From: Entomomonas sp. E2T0
GTDB lineage: Bacteria > Pseudomonadota > Gammaproteobacteria > Pseudomonadales > Pseudomonadaceae
Direction of reading: 5' to 3'
Length of the DNA: 64,000 bases
Assembly: GCF_025985425.1 (NCBI RefSeq)
Contig: NZ_CP094972.1
Span: forward strand, 2,294,001-2,358,000
Every line of letters starts with the position of its first letter. Position 1 is the first letter of the stretch. A model generated the notes under the pieces. It ran no database searches. It was not told where the DNA came from and saw nothing but the letters and a program-made list of their open reading frames with translations. The position numbers and the translations under genes are program-made. Positions 30,519-38,208 of the stretch are shown here, in pieces.

Positions 30519-30809
30519 CTAAGTAGGCTTTACCTGTAAACTAATTAAGAACTGATTAGCTGCTTCTACTGGATCACTAAAAGAGTTATTAGCGATATTC
30601 TTAATAAAATCTGTAAATACAAAGCTGACTAACTGTGTTTTATTGTTAATACCTAGCTTATTAAATATGTTTGTCGTAAGACTTTTTACGGTTGGTTCTG
30701 CAATTCCCAACTCAAAACCAACTTGTTTTGCTGGATAACCATTGATTAACAAAATACAAATTTCTCTTTCTCTTTTAGTTAGTTTGTTTAATAAGTTATT
30801 TAAAGGCAT
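30519..30809 (-). CDS. LuxR-type HTH phage protein
   Basis: 96 residues. The N-terminal 60 residues are a LuxR/GerE-type helix-turn-helix: LTKREREICILLINGYPAKQ, then IAEPTVKSLTTNIFNKLGINNKTQLV. There is no N-terminal sensor or receiver domain. The C-terminal 30 residues are unassigned. A stand-alone GerE domain probably binds DNA and may control the phage operon or a host promoter. It lies 12 bp downstream of the methyltransferase gene, in the same operon. Confidence 0.8.
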   Translation of the reverse strand: MPLNNLLNKLTKREREICILLINGYPAKQVGFELGIAEPTVKSLTTNIFNKLGINNKTQLVSFVFTDFIKNIANNSFSDPVEAANQFLISLQVKPT

Positions 30810-30821
30810 ATAAACACCTCA

Positions 30822-31700
30822 TTAGTTAAAAAGTGATAATTGATTAGATTTAGGAATAGTAACTACTGGTTGATTTGATATTTCTGGCTGATCTACTAAA
30901 CATTTTAAAATGTGTGCTATTACATCAACTGTCCAGCCATTACCTAAACAACGGTATCGTTGAGTATTGCTAATGCCATCAGTAAATCCAACAGGGAGAG
31001 TTTGTAGGCGTTCACACTCGATAGGTGTTAATATTCTGAAATCTTTATATTCTTTGTCTAAAAAGACCATCTGCCTACGTGATTTTTCAAAATAATTATT
31101 AAAATTTGATCCTTTGTGATAGTTTGCATCAATGCAGTATGATTTATCCCTATCCACAAACCCATGTTCAATAATATCTTTTAGTAATATTCCTTTATCT
31201 TCTGGTTGTGTTATTTGCCAGTTACACCAATATAGTCTTTTTCTACTTTGTGCGCTTAATAATGCGCTATCAATGACTACCTGGTCTACGTTTAAATAGT
31301 CACTAATAACTTTAATAAACTCTTTTTTCATTCTTACATTTTCAAGTAAGAATTTAACGCTTTGATTAAACTTTTTAACGTGATTTAGAATGTTTACAAA
31401 AACAAAAAATAACTTACCTCTTGGATCATCAAAGGCTAATTGCTTACCAGCTATTGAAAATGATTGGCAAGGCGAACCAGCAAGAATTAAATCAATACTA
31501 GACCAATCAACATTCCATTGTTGCCAGTTATTAATATCGCCAAGTCTGATAATATCGGGATAGTTATTCTCACTAACTTTTATAGCATATTTATCTATCT
31601 CGCTAGCATAGTAGTTTTTAACGGAAATACCTGCGCGATCTAATGCTAAACGACCGACTGAAATTCCATCGAACAGGCTTAATACATTAATATCATGCAC
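30822..31700 (-). CDS. DNA (cytosine-5-)-methyltransferase, phage orphan
   Basis: 292 residues. C5-methyltransferase motifs are in order: motif I LSLFDGISVGRLAL (~6-19), IV GSPCQSFSIAG (catalytic Cys, ~75-85), VI LLENVRM, VIII QSRKRLYWCNW, IX RILTPIECERLQTLP, and X RCLGNGWTVDVIAHIL. All catalytic motifs are intact. No restriction endonuclease is adjacent, so it is an orphan methyltransferase, likely protecting phage DNA from restriction or altering regulation. The target sequence cannot be read from the protein. Confidence 0.9.
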   Translation of the reverse strand: MHDINVLSLFDGISVGRLALDRAGISVKNYYASEIDKYAIKVSENNYPDIIRLGDINNWQQWNVDWSSIDLILAGSPCQSFSIAGKQLAFDDPRGKLFFVFVNILNHVKKFNQSVKFLLENVRMKKEFIKVISDYLNVDQVVIDSALLSAQSRKRLYWCNWQITQPEDKGILLKDIIEHGFVDRDKSYCIDANYHKGSNFNNYFEKSRRQMVFLDKEYKDFRILTPIECERLQTLPVGFTDGISNTQRYRCLGNGWTVDVIAHILKCLVDQPEISNQPVVTIPKSNQLSLFN

Positions 31701-31734
31701 GATAATTCCTCATTAGTTAAAACGATAAGTTAAA

Positions 31735-31850
31735 GAGTAGGGTATTTATCCACAATATCTGTGAATAAGAATGTTAGTAAGTGTTGAGTAAGGCTATTAG
31801 TCGTAGGGTATGACTAGGTTATATTAGGTAGATTAGAATTTAATCTAGTA
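31735..31850. repeat. Diverged repeat, copy A (matches 43283-43398)
   Basis: About 100 bp upstream of the methyltransferase gene resembles the segment before the IS481 element. Shared blocks in order are GTATTTATC, ATAAGAAT, GCTATTAG and GTAGGGTATGACT-GGTT. The gap 31701-32022 also holds a short reverse ORF (~30 codons near 31.9 kb, ending KRLLRRIN) that I cannot support as a gene. Confidence 0.5.
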
Positions 31851-32022
31851 AAAGCCCCTAATTAAAGGGGCTAATAGTTAGTTAATTCTTCTTAATAACC
31901 TTTTAAGACCTATTTCCATCAAAGTGGGTATAAGTTCAATAGGTACAAATTCTTGCATAATAGTAGACATATTGCTTTGACTACTAGTGTTAATAATATC
32001 TGCAACAATACCTAGTAACTTA

Positions 32023-32367
32023 TTAAAGTGTCGATTCTGGAATAGGTGTTCCTAGTGGAATTCCCATTCTACCTGTGTGTTTGTAACAGCCGTTATAACT
32101 CCAACCAGTGATAATTCCTCTAGCATTTACGGCAAATGTTTTACTGCAAATACCACCTACATCAGTGATTGACTTCCAAGTCAGCACTGTTGAACCATCT
32201 CGATTTTGATATGAAGAGGAGGGGGCTCCCCATCTAGCGACTAGCTTACTCTCATTAGAACCAACCCATGCTTGCATCACATCATTTAACGTTTCCCTTC
32301 GTTCGTTTAGCGCGGCACAACCAGCTAATACTAAACCAAGAAATATTGGTACAATTATTTTCTTCAT
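32023..32367 (-). CDS. Prophage lipoprotein
   Basis: 114 residues from ATG 32367 (MKKIIVPIFLGLVLAGCAAL). This start, with GGAAG 7 bp upstream, gives a compact signal and lipobox LAGC at ~residue 17; an ATG at 32379 adds four residues. The mature part (WVGSNESKLVARWGAPSSSY... and WKSITDVGG) resembles small SmpA/BamE-like outer-membrane lipoproteins. A lipoprotein expressed from a prophage early arm may alter the host surface (e.g. superinfection exclusion); that is inference. Confidence 0.7.
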   Translation of the reverse strand: MKKIIVPIFLGLVLAGCAALNERRETLNDVMQAWVGSNESKLVARWGAPSSSYQNRDGSTVLTWKSITDVGGICSKTFAVNARGIITGWSYNGCYKHTGRMGIPLGTPIPESTL

Positions 32368-32625
32368 TTTCACTTCCATTTTAATAGCTCTATTTAAGTC
32401 CTATTCCGCCATCAAACAAACTTGTAGTCAAAGTTTTATTTTACCTAAAAAACAGATAGTTTCCAATATCTAAAGCAATTCTGAGTGCGTTCACTATATT
32501 CTTATACAAACTTGGTGCATTTTTACACAATACTTAACATCCAGCATCCTATTTTTTGATTAATGCTATAGTGCCTTTTAAGCCTTTCTGTAATAGGCTG
32601 TTTAAAATGTTCTTTTCTCATTTAC

Positions 32626-33243
32626 CTATCTCTGAATAGTTGTAAGTGTCTTTTGTACTAGCTGAATAAAATCAGCTCGTCTATTTCTTAATTTGTTAAT
32701 ATCTTCTAAATAGTCATTTCTATTTAACCTATGAACTATTAATTGTGTATCTGGTGGAAATTCTGAACAGTAACTGATAAAGTCTACCCACTCTCTATTA
32801 GTGCAATCCAAGTGTCCTATGAGTTGCCATCGATATGAAGGATCGAACGAATTACGTTTTAATGTGGCGTAGTGAGTAGGTGCAATAACTGACTTTACCT
32901 CAATGACACCATCATCATTTACTAATCCATCTGGTGAATCACCATAATCGACAAGATCAAAAAAGCCGCCATTAGTAACATCAACAAAATATTGGTTTTC
33001 GTATAGCATCCTTGCTATTGGTTCCTGCTCGTGTCCTCTTTCCATGTGTTGATTACTAAAACTAAATTCGGCTTTCTGGTTATTAATAATTTCTAGTGCA
33101 AGTTGTAATGCATAACGTTTAGCAGGTTCACCAAAAGCATTACCATCATTAGCCATTATTAAGCCAAAATTAGAAGCTGTCGCTTTACCTAGTCGAAGTT
33201 TTTCCCATTCCTCACTGTTCTGCTGAACGTTGTGCCATCTCAC
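32626..33243 (-). CDS. YqaJ-family viral recombinase / exonuclease
   Basis: 205 residues from a GTG start at 33243. It has the lambda-exonuclease (YqaJ) fold: WHNVQQNSEEWEKLRLGKATASNFG at the N-terminus, ERGHEQEPIARMLYE, and the active-site residues in SPDGL and GVIEVKSV (D...E-x-K). It matches the 5'-3' exonuclease half of a phage recombination pair. The annealing partner normally upstream is missing, only a fragment (33212-33433) remaining. GTG and the overlap with that fragment mark the original operon junction. Confidence 0.87.
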   Translation of the reverse strand: MRWHNVQQNSEEWEKLRLGKATASNFGLIMANDGNAFGEPAKRYALQLALEIINNQKAEFSFSNQHMERGHEQEPIARMLYENQYFVDVTNGGFFDLVDYGDSPDGLVNDDGVIEVKSVIAPTHYATLKRNSFDPSYRWQLIGHLDCTNREWVDFISYCSEFPPDTQLIVHRLNRNDYLEDINKLRNRRADFIQLVQKTLTTIQR

Positions 33244-33433
33244 TATTGTATTCCTCTATGAGCCGGTTTAAATGTTGTTTTGACATGGTTACTCTTGATA
33301 ATACTTTATCTAGGTTGCCATCACGTTTATAAGCAGTTTTAGCATTAGCCCATTGATTAGTATGTGCTGATGTTAATTCTGGCTTTTCGGTGTGAATGGG
33401 CTTATTCTTAAACTTTCTACAGTGTCACGACCA
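33212..33433 (-). pseudogene. C-terminal fragment of a phage gene upstream of YqaJ
   Basis: A start-less reading frame (NKPIHTEKPELTSAHTNQWA... to AQRSAEQ, stop at 33212-33214) overlaps the YqaJ start by 32 bp, like a normal coupled upstream gene. It has no ATG and is cut off by a stop about 70 codons upstream. It looks like the tail of a recombination or ssDNA-binding gene whose front was deleted. Its identity is unknown. Confidence 0.4.
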
Positions 33434-33506
33434 AACCTAACATTGCTATCAACATAGATAGTTACTCTGATATAGCGTAGCCAATGCAAAAGGTTATGCT
33501 CAAATT

Positions 33507-34571
33507 GTGCGAGAAAAAGCAGTTTGCAGAGAGCTAGTCAAGTTAGGTCATGACGCTATTGAAATAGCTCAAACAAAACAAGAGCTACCTGACAAAATAG
33601 CAGCCATTCAAAGCAAAGCACTATCACTTGATTCATCATCAAATATGCACGATGTAGTACATGCTAGTGATGTACTCATAAACCATGTAGAAGAAATACA
33701 AAGACGTTTTGCTCTTGGTGGAGAAATTGACGGGCTTTCAACAGGTAATGAAGATATTGATAAGCGTTTAATGGGTTTAAAAGGTGGTGAGCTATATGTA
33801 GTAGCTGGAAGGCCTGCAATGGGTAAAACAGCCTTTGCAATGAACATTGCTAGTCACAATGCAGTAAATCAAAACAAATCTGTGCTAGTTGTTAGTTTAG
33901 AAATGACTAACGGTGTACTGATGGATAGATTACTGGCCTCAGTAGGGAGTATCCCACTATCAGAAATAAAAACAGGTCAAGTTGCTTGCAATTATCCTTC
34001 TCAGTTGGCTTGTGCTGCTGATGCTATCAATAAATCAAAGCTATTTATGGCTGATCGCCCTAACTTAAATATTATGCAATTACGCTCTATTGCTCGCAGG
34101 CATAAATTAAAACATGGTCTTGATTTATTAGTAGTTGACTACCTTCAGCTAATGCAGGGGTCAGGAAAAAATGAAAACAGAGTAAATGAAGTAAGCGAAA
34201 TGTCAAGAGAATGCAAGCTACTAGCCCGCGAGTTAAATATCCCTGTAATCCTATTATCTCAATTAAACAGAGCATTAGAGCAAAGATCAAATAGACGACC
34301 CGTGATGAGCGATTTAAGAGAATCAGGCGCAATTGAACAAGATGCTGATGCAATCATATTTCTTTACAGAGACGAAGTATATAACCAAGAAAACAGCAAA
34401 TACAAAGGAATTGCAGAAGTAATTCTTGGAAAGCTACGTAATGGCGAACCAGGCACAATATACACAGCTTTTAATGGCTCTATGAGTCGCTTTGACTTAC
34501 TTGCTAAAGGATGGCAGCCAGAGCCAGAAGAAAGCAATGTAGCCAACTTTTCAAGTAGATACAGGAAATAA
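33507..34571 (+). CDS. DnaB-like replicative helicase, N-terminally truncated
   Basis: 354 residues from a GTG, versus about 450-470 for intact DnaB. The RecA-type ATPase is intact: Walker A GRPAMGKTAFA, Walker B LLVVDYLQLM, and VILLSQLNRALEQRSNRRPV. The DLRESGAIEQDADAIIFLYR block follows. In-frame codons before the GTG (VANAKGYAQIVREKAV) match the end of the DnaB N-terminal domain, and an in-frame TGA follows 4 codons further up. The N-domain that contacts primase was therefore lost by deletion. It was the phage replication helicase and is probably no longer functional. Confidence 0.85.
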   Translation: MREKAVCRELVKLGHDAIEIAQTKQELPDKIAAIQSKALSLDSSSNMHDVVHASDVLINHVEEIQRRFALGGEIDGLSTGNEDIDKRLMGLKGGELYVVAGRPAMGKTAFAMNIASHNAVNQNKSVLVVSLEMTNGVLMDRLLASVGSIPLSEIKTGQVACNYPSQLACAADAINKSKLFMADRPNLNIMQLRSIARRHKLKHGLDLLVVDYLQLMQGSGKNENRVNEVSEMSRECKLLARELNIPVILLSQLNRALEQRSNRRPVMSDLRESGAIEQDADAIIFLYRDEVYNQENSKYKGIAEVILGKLRNGEPGTIYTAFNGSMSRFDLLAKGWQPEPEESNVANFSSRYRK

Positions 34572-34576
34572 TAATC

Positions 34577-35032
34577 ATGGACAAAGTAAAGCAAAGCTAT
34601 GTTATTCACTCACTAGATAAAGCTAAAAAAATTTTCTCAATGGCTTATTTATTTGCTCAAAAACTGGCAGAACATGATGCGGTACAGTTAATTGTTCGAC
34701 CAGCTAAATCAAAAAGGACATTAGAACAGAATGCAAAAATGTGGGCTATGCTCACAGATATAGCAAATCAAAAGCAATGGGTTATCAATGGCGTATTACA
34801 AACAATAAAGCCTGCTGAATGGAAAGATATATTGAATGCTGCATTAGATCAAGAAATGAAAGTAACTCAAGGAATTAATGGCGGTATGGTTTTTCTAGGT
34901 AAACGTACTAGTCAAATGTCAGTTAAAGAAATGACTGATCTGATCGAGTTAATGCACGCATTTGGAGCTGAACACAATATCAAATGGTCAGCACCTAAAA
35001 CTGATTTTATTTTTTGGGAAGAAGCAGCATGA
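34577..35032 (+). CDS. ninB: NinB/Orf-like recombination mediator
   Basis: 151 residues. The NinB pattern LIVRPAKSKRTLEQNAKMWAMLTDIANQ, then KPAEWKDILNAAL and FLGKRTSQMSVKEMTDLIELM is clear. Lambda Orf/NinB binds ssDNA and replaces RecFOR functions in phage recombination. Full length, 5 bp after the helicase gene and overlapping the DUF1364 gene (ATGA-type). Confidence 0.88.
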   Translation: MDKVKQSYVIHSLDKAKKIFSMAYLFAQKLAEHDAVQLIVRPAKSKRTLEQNAKMWAMLTDIANQKQWVINGVLQTIKPAEWKDILNAALDQEMKVTQGINGGMVFLGKRTSQMSVKEMTDLIELMHAFGAEHNIKWSAPKTDFIFWEEAA

Positions 35033-35295
35033 GCAAAATTACTGAATCAGCACGCGGAGAAGAATGTTTAGTTAGAATCCCTGCTGTGTGCAATCACAAT
35101 CCAGAAACTACTGTATTTGCACATTATAGGCTTGCTGGTACTTGTGGAATGGGTAAAAAACCAAAAGACACACAAGGGGCTTATGCTTGTAGCTCTTGTC
35201 ACGATGAAGTAGATAGAAGAACACACTTTATAGAGATCAACAAACAGCTAAACAATATCACGCTGAAGGCGTTATGCGTACTTAGCTCAAGTTAA
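35029..35295 (+). pseudogene. DUF1364 phage protein, frameshifted C-terminus
   Basis: From ATG 35029 (overlapping the ninB stop) the protein reads MSKITESARGEECLVRIPAVC and continues with AHYRLAGTCGMGKKP and ACSSCHDEVD, the DUF1364 signature with a zinc-binding Cys/His set. After about residue 73 the frame is wrong. The expected ending, like HAEGVMRT, is present in the next frame around 35256-35282 and then meets a TAG. So a small indel near 35247 and a second lesion truncate it. DUF1364 proteins are predicted HNH-like nucleases. Confidence 0.7.
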
Positions 35296-35317
35296 TTAAA
35301 AAAGGGCTGATAAAACT

Positions 35318-35524
35318 ATGAAATGGGCTGAAGTTAGTGACTATCATCTTGTTTCTGATAAAGGCTACAAAGTAGCCAAATTCAAAGCGGGTGATGATTG
35401 GAAGTATAGAGCATTTACATCAAAAAAAGGTGACATTGATTATCAGCCTATTGGCTCATTATTTGATTGCAATAAAAAAGCACGAGAAGCCTACGAGGAA
35501 CATGAGAATGCAAACAAACGATAG
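35318..35524 (+). CDS. Hypothetical phage protein, 68 aa
   Basis: ORF MKWAEVSDYHLVSDKGYKVA..., basic and aromatic, of the kind found in the nin-like region of phages. It ends overlapping the RuvC-like gene start (35508) by 17 bp. No catalytic motif seen; function unknown. Confidence 0.6.
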   Translation: MKWAEVSDYHLVSDKGYKVAKFKAGDDWKYRAFTSKKGDIDYQPIGSLFDCNKKAREAYEEHENANKR

Positions 35525-36149
35525 AAAGATAATAGGTATTGATCCTAGCTGTTCAGGCTCAATTGTTGTTTTAGAAAAAAATCTTAGTTACGTTAGTCAT
35601 CTGCTAATGCCTACCTTTAAAACGGGTAAGAGTAGCAGGGTAAACGGTGCAGAAGTAGCCTCATTTCTAAATCAATATGATGATGCTTTTAATGAGTTAG
35701 ATAAACTTATTGGAGATCTTACGGAAGAAAATATTCAAGACAAGAATGAACTGCAAGAAAAGTATAATGAAATTAAAGATAAATTAGAAACTGCACAAAA
35801 TAAGATTATTGAGCTTGAAACTTCTGGAGCAATACTAGAAACTCCTTTTTTTGAGCTGTTAGGTATGTTAGAACGTTTAAAAGAAAAGTATAACTTTAAA
35901 AATGTAGCTTATGAGCGAATACTAGTAGAAAATATGGATGTTATTTCTGAAGACTTAGAAAATAGACTGAAAGAGGCTGGTTATTTCAATGATATTGGAA
36001 CCCCTAGTGTTAAATTGATTAATTCACTCAGCGTGGCAAATTTTATAAGAACACTTGACGAAGAAAATGAAAGATTGAGAAAACTAAGCAAAACAAGAAG
36101 AGTTGAGACAATTACAAGAATGAAAGAAAAAAATAAATTAAAAGATTGA
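35508..36149 (+). CDS. Chimera: RuvC-like N-terminus fused to a coiled-coil protein
   Basis: 213 residues from ATG 35508; the frame runs further up but overlaps the previous gene. Residues ~1-57 (KIIGIDPSCSGSIVVLEK...) match the start of phage RuvC-like nucleases, including the first catalytic Asp. From ~residue 58 the protein changes to a charged coiled coil (NELDKLIGDLTEENIQDKNE...), then a mixed domain and a basic tail. The RuvC core (later Glu/Asp residues) is missing. Best explained as an in-frame deletion joining two phage genes. Whether the product does anything is unknown. Confidence 0.6.
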   Translation: MQTNDRKIIGIDPSCSGSIVVLEKNLSYVSHLLMPTFKTGKSSRVNGAEVASFLNQYDDAFNELDKLIGDLTEENIQDKNELQEKYNEIKDKLETAQNKIIELETSGAILETPFFELLGMLERLKEKYNFKNVAYERILVENMDVISEDLENRLKEAGYFNDIGTPSVKLINSLSVANFIRTLDEENERLRKLSKTRRVETITRMKEKNKLKD

Positions 36150-36200
36150 CAGTGGTGCAGAATTTTGGTAAAAATTATCATAACTGAAAGTTGAAACTAA

Positions 36201-36227
36201 AAACCAGCAAGCAAAGCTGGTTTTTTT
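36201..36227 (+). terminator. Intrinsic terminator closing the early rightward genes
   Basis: Stem AAACCAGC / GCTGGTTT with a 7-nt loop and a run of T. Confidence 0.85.
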
Positions 36228-36235
36228 GTGCCTGT

Positions 36236-36315
36236 TTTATCTTGCTATAGCCAAAAGAATAAACATTCCTATATCACTAAAATTAAATCTCCATTAAACA
36301 AATAAGGAGATAAAA
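36236..36315 (+). promoter_or_regulatory. Leader of cassette 1 (similar to 36692-36776)
   Basis: The stretch TATCTTG-TA-AGC-AAAAGAAT...AAATCTCCATTAAACAA-TAAGGAGAT precedes the 112-aa gene. A closely similar stretch precedes the next gene. It probably carries a promoter (-10-like TATATC) and an optimal SD sequence (AAGGAGAT). Confidence 0.5.
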
Positions 36316-36654
36316 GTGGAAGCAATTCATGAAAAAAATATACGCTTAGTAATTGGTTCAATTTGGGGGTCAAGTATTGGAAACTCAATAAAAGTAACCA
36401 CAAAAACTATGGATGTTCTTTTGGATGTTTTAAAGTCATTTGGTGAAAAAGCACCACAAATGGGAAATTATTTTAATTCAATTGAGTCTTCCGAGTCAGG
36501 AGGATTAAGAGGTGCTATTTTGTTATATGGTAATGAAATAGCCGATACAATAAATACTAAAACATCTGGTTTTCTTGGTGCAGTCAATAATGCTGCAAAA
36601 GTAGCGGTAGCCGCTCAATATAGAGAGGCAATTGAAAGAGCAGGTAACCAGTAA
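36316..36654 (+). CDS. Cassette 1: hypothetical protein, 112 aa
   Basis: GTG start at 36316 fixed by AAGGAGAT 5-12 bp upstream. The protein (MEAIHEKNIRLVIGSIWGSS...) has beta-rich N-terminal and alanine-rich helical C-terminal parts, no signal peptide and no recognised domain. It is flanked by its own terminators and a leader that repeats before the next gene, so it forms a separate transcription unit inserted between the replication and lysis modules, like a moron. Confidence 0.65.
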   Translation: MEAIHEKNIRLVIGSIWGSSIGNSIKVTTKTMDVLLDVLKSFGEKAPQMGNYFNSIESSESGGLRGAILLYGNEIADTINTKTSGFLGAVNNAAKVAVAAQYREAIERAGNQ

Positions 36655-36661
36655 CAAATAT

Positions 36662-36697
36662 AAAAGCCCCTTTCTAGCAATAGTCTGGGGCTTTTTA
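36662..36697 (+). terminator. Intrinsic terminator of cassette 1
   Basis: Stem AAAAGCCCC / GGGGCTTTT, T-run; sequence resembles the terminator after cassette 2. Confidence 0.85.
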
Positions 36698-36776
36698 TCT
36701 TGTTAAAGCAAAAAGAATCAATTGCTTATACTAGCTAGAATGTAATCTCTATTAAACAATAAAGGAGATTTTAAAA
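36692..36776 (+). promoter_or_regulatory. Leader of cassette 2 (similar to 36236-36315)
   Basis: TATCTTGTTAAAGCAAAAAGAATC... with TATACT as a likely -10 element, then AATCTCTATTAAACAATAAAGGAGAT. Alignment with leader 1 is near-continuous over ~75 bp. Confidence 0.5.
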
Positions 36777-37052
36777 ATGGCCATTGATAATATTAGATTT
36801 ACTGTTAATTTTCCTAGTGATTTTCTTTTTGACTCATCAGGAATGAGCCCTAATCCTAAACCAACTTGGATTGTTCCTGTACAAGGAAGTTTTGTAACTG
36901 AAGAAGGGCTTTTTAGAAATACACAGATAACTATAAATGTTGCTCTTGAAAATGAAAGAGCTACCTCTATGTCAGAAGTTCAACAAAAAGCTAAAGAAAT
37001 AGTAAGTAATTTGTTTAGACCAGATCTAAATGTTGAATTTTATATTAAATAA
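36777..37052 (+). CDS. Cassette 2: hypothetical protein, 91 aa
   Basis: ATG 36777 follows AAAGGAGAT with optimal spacing. The protein (MAIDNIRFTVNFPSDFLFDS...) looks beta-rich, ends with a short helical stretch, and has no signal peptide. No known domain. It carries the same leader and terminator style as cassette 1 but the protein sequences are not obviously related. Confidence 0.65.
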   Translation: MAIDNIRFTVNFPSDFLFDSSGMSPNPKPTWIVPVQGSFVTEEGLFRNTQITINVALENERATSMSEVQQKAKEIVSNLFRPDLNVEFYIK

Positions 37053-37056
37053 AAAT

Positions 37057-37089
37057 AAAGCCCCTTTCAGAAATGATTGGGGTTTTTTT
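37057..37089 (+). terminator. Intrinsic terminator of cassette 2
   Basis: Stem AAAGCCCC / GGGGTTTT (one G-U pair) and a run of seven T, directly after the stop. Confidence 0.8.
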
Positions 37090-37167
37090 ATCTGCATTAA
37101 GGTATTGCAACTCAATATTATCACACATTGATGTGTTGAAATAATACAACTTTACTTAAGAGAATAT

Positions 37168-37488
37168 ATGCCGAACAAAGATCCCAACCTATGGAATTGG
37201 TTGATAGCAGCAATTGAACAAAGCCCTACTATACAAGGGGCTGTTATGGCGGCAATTATGGCTATACTAAGATTACTTTATGATGAAAACGAAACAAAAC
37301 CAATAAGAATAGCTTTAGAAGCAGTTACTTGTGGTGCCATGTCACTATGTATTACAAGTATAGTTGAAATATTTAACCTCCCACAAAGCGCAGTTATTAC
37401 TATTGGTGGTGCCATTGGCTTTATTGGTGTGACAGCGCTCAGAAATTTTATCTTAAAAGCTATAAATAAAAGGATTGATAAAGAATGA
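37168..37488 (+). CDS. Phage holin (lambda S-like, class with 3 TM segments)
   Basis: 106 residues: hydrophilic N-terminus, then three hydrophobic segments (~20-37, ~48-70, ~76-95) and a basic tail KAINKRIDKE. This fits lambda-type phage holins. It overlaps the endolysin start by 4 bp (ATGA) and is first of the lysis cassette. Holins time lysis by permeabilising the inner membrane. Confidence 0.8.
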   Translation: MPNKDPNLWNWLIAAIEQSPTIQGAVMAAIMAILRLLYDENETKPIRIALEAVTCGAMSLCITSIVEIFNLPQSAVITIGGAIGFIGVTALRNFILKAINKRIDKE

Positions 37489-37858
37489 CATTCAAATTCA
37501 GCCAAAGAAGCTTAGATAAACTAACAGGCATTAATCCTGATTTACGAAAAGTAGTTGATAGAGCTTTACAGTTATCTACAATTGATTTCGGTATTACTGA
37601 AGGGTTAAGAGATAGAGCTACACAAGAAAAATATGTAGCTAGTGGTGCTAGTCAAACTATGAATAGCCGCCATTTAACAGGCCATGCTGTAGATGTAGTA
37701 GCTTATGTTAATGGTAAGGTTGGAAGTATTATGAAGAAATCTCAAAAGCATTTAAGCGGGCATCTGAGGAGTTAAATATTCCTATTATATGGGGAGGAAG
37801 CTGGAAATCCCTGAAAGATGGACCTCACTTTGAATTAGATCGTAAACAGTATCCATAA
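37485..37858 (+). pseudogene. Frameshifted phage endolysin (M15 / VanY-like peptidase)
   Basis: The first frame (37485-37775) gives MTFKFSQRSLDKL..., IDFGITEGLRDRATQEKYV, and SRHLTGHAVDVVAY with zinc ligands of M15 peptidases. After GKV at ~37720 the correct sequence continues in another frame: WKYYEEISKAFKRAS...WGGSWKS...GPHFELDRKQYP, stop at 37856-37858. The two parts together are a full ~124-residue L-Ala-D-Glu-type endopeptidase; the second part holds the last His ligand, so the frameshift kills activity. The original stop overlapped the Rz start (TAATG). Confidence 0.88.
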
Positions 37859-38208
37859 TGGAAACAATAACTAAATATGCTTCTATTGGTTTAGTAGCTT
37901 TATTAGCTATAACTATTATCTACATATCAATACTTTCTAATCAGCGTGATAAAGCATTATTACAATTAAATAGTGCTGAGAGTCAAATAATTCAGTTGGT
38001 TGATATTAATAAAAACCTTAATGGCTCTATTGATCTATTAGAGAGCCAAGCTCAACAAAACAGGGTTTATATCACTAAGCTAGAAGCTAAACGAACAGAG
38101 ACAGAGAAACAAGCTACTAAGCTAGTCCAAGAGTTCAAGACAAAGAAACATGAAAATCAAACTATTAATAACTGGGCTAGTCAGCCTTTGCCTAATGGGC
38201 TGTATTGA
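37858..38208 (+). CDS. Rz-like i-spanin
   Basis: 116 residues: one N-terminal membrane segment (~8-28) followed by a coiled-coil periplasmic domain (NSAESQIIQLVDINKNLNGS...). The tail is proline-containing (WASQPLPNGLY). Size, topology and the embedded Rz1 gene identify the inner-membrane spanin subunit. It overlaps the endolysin stop by 1 bp. Confidence 0.82.
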   Translation: METITKYASIGLVALLAITIIYISILSNQRDKALLQLNSAESQIIQLVDINKNLNGSIDLLESQAQQNRVYITKLEAKRTETEKQATKLVQEFKTKKHENQTINNWASQPLPNGLY

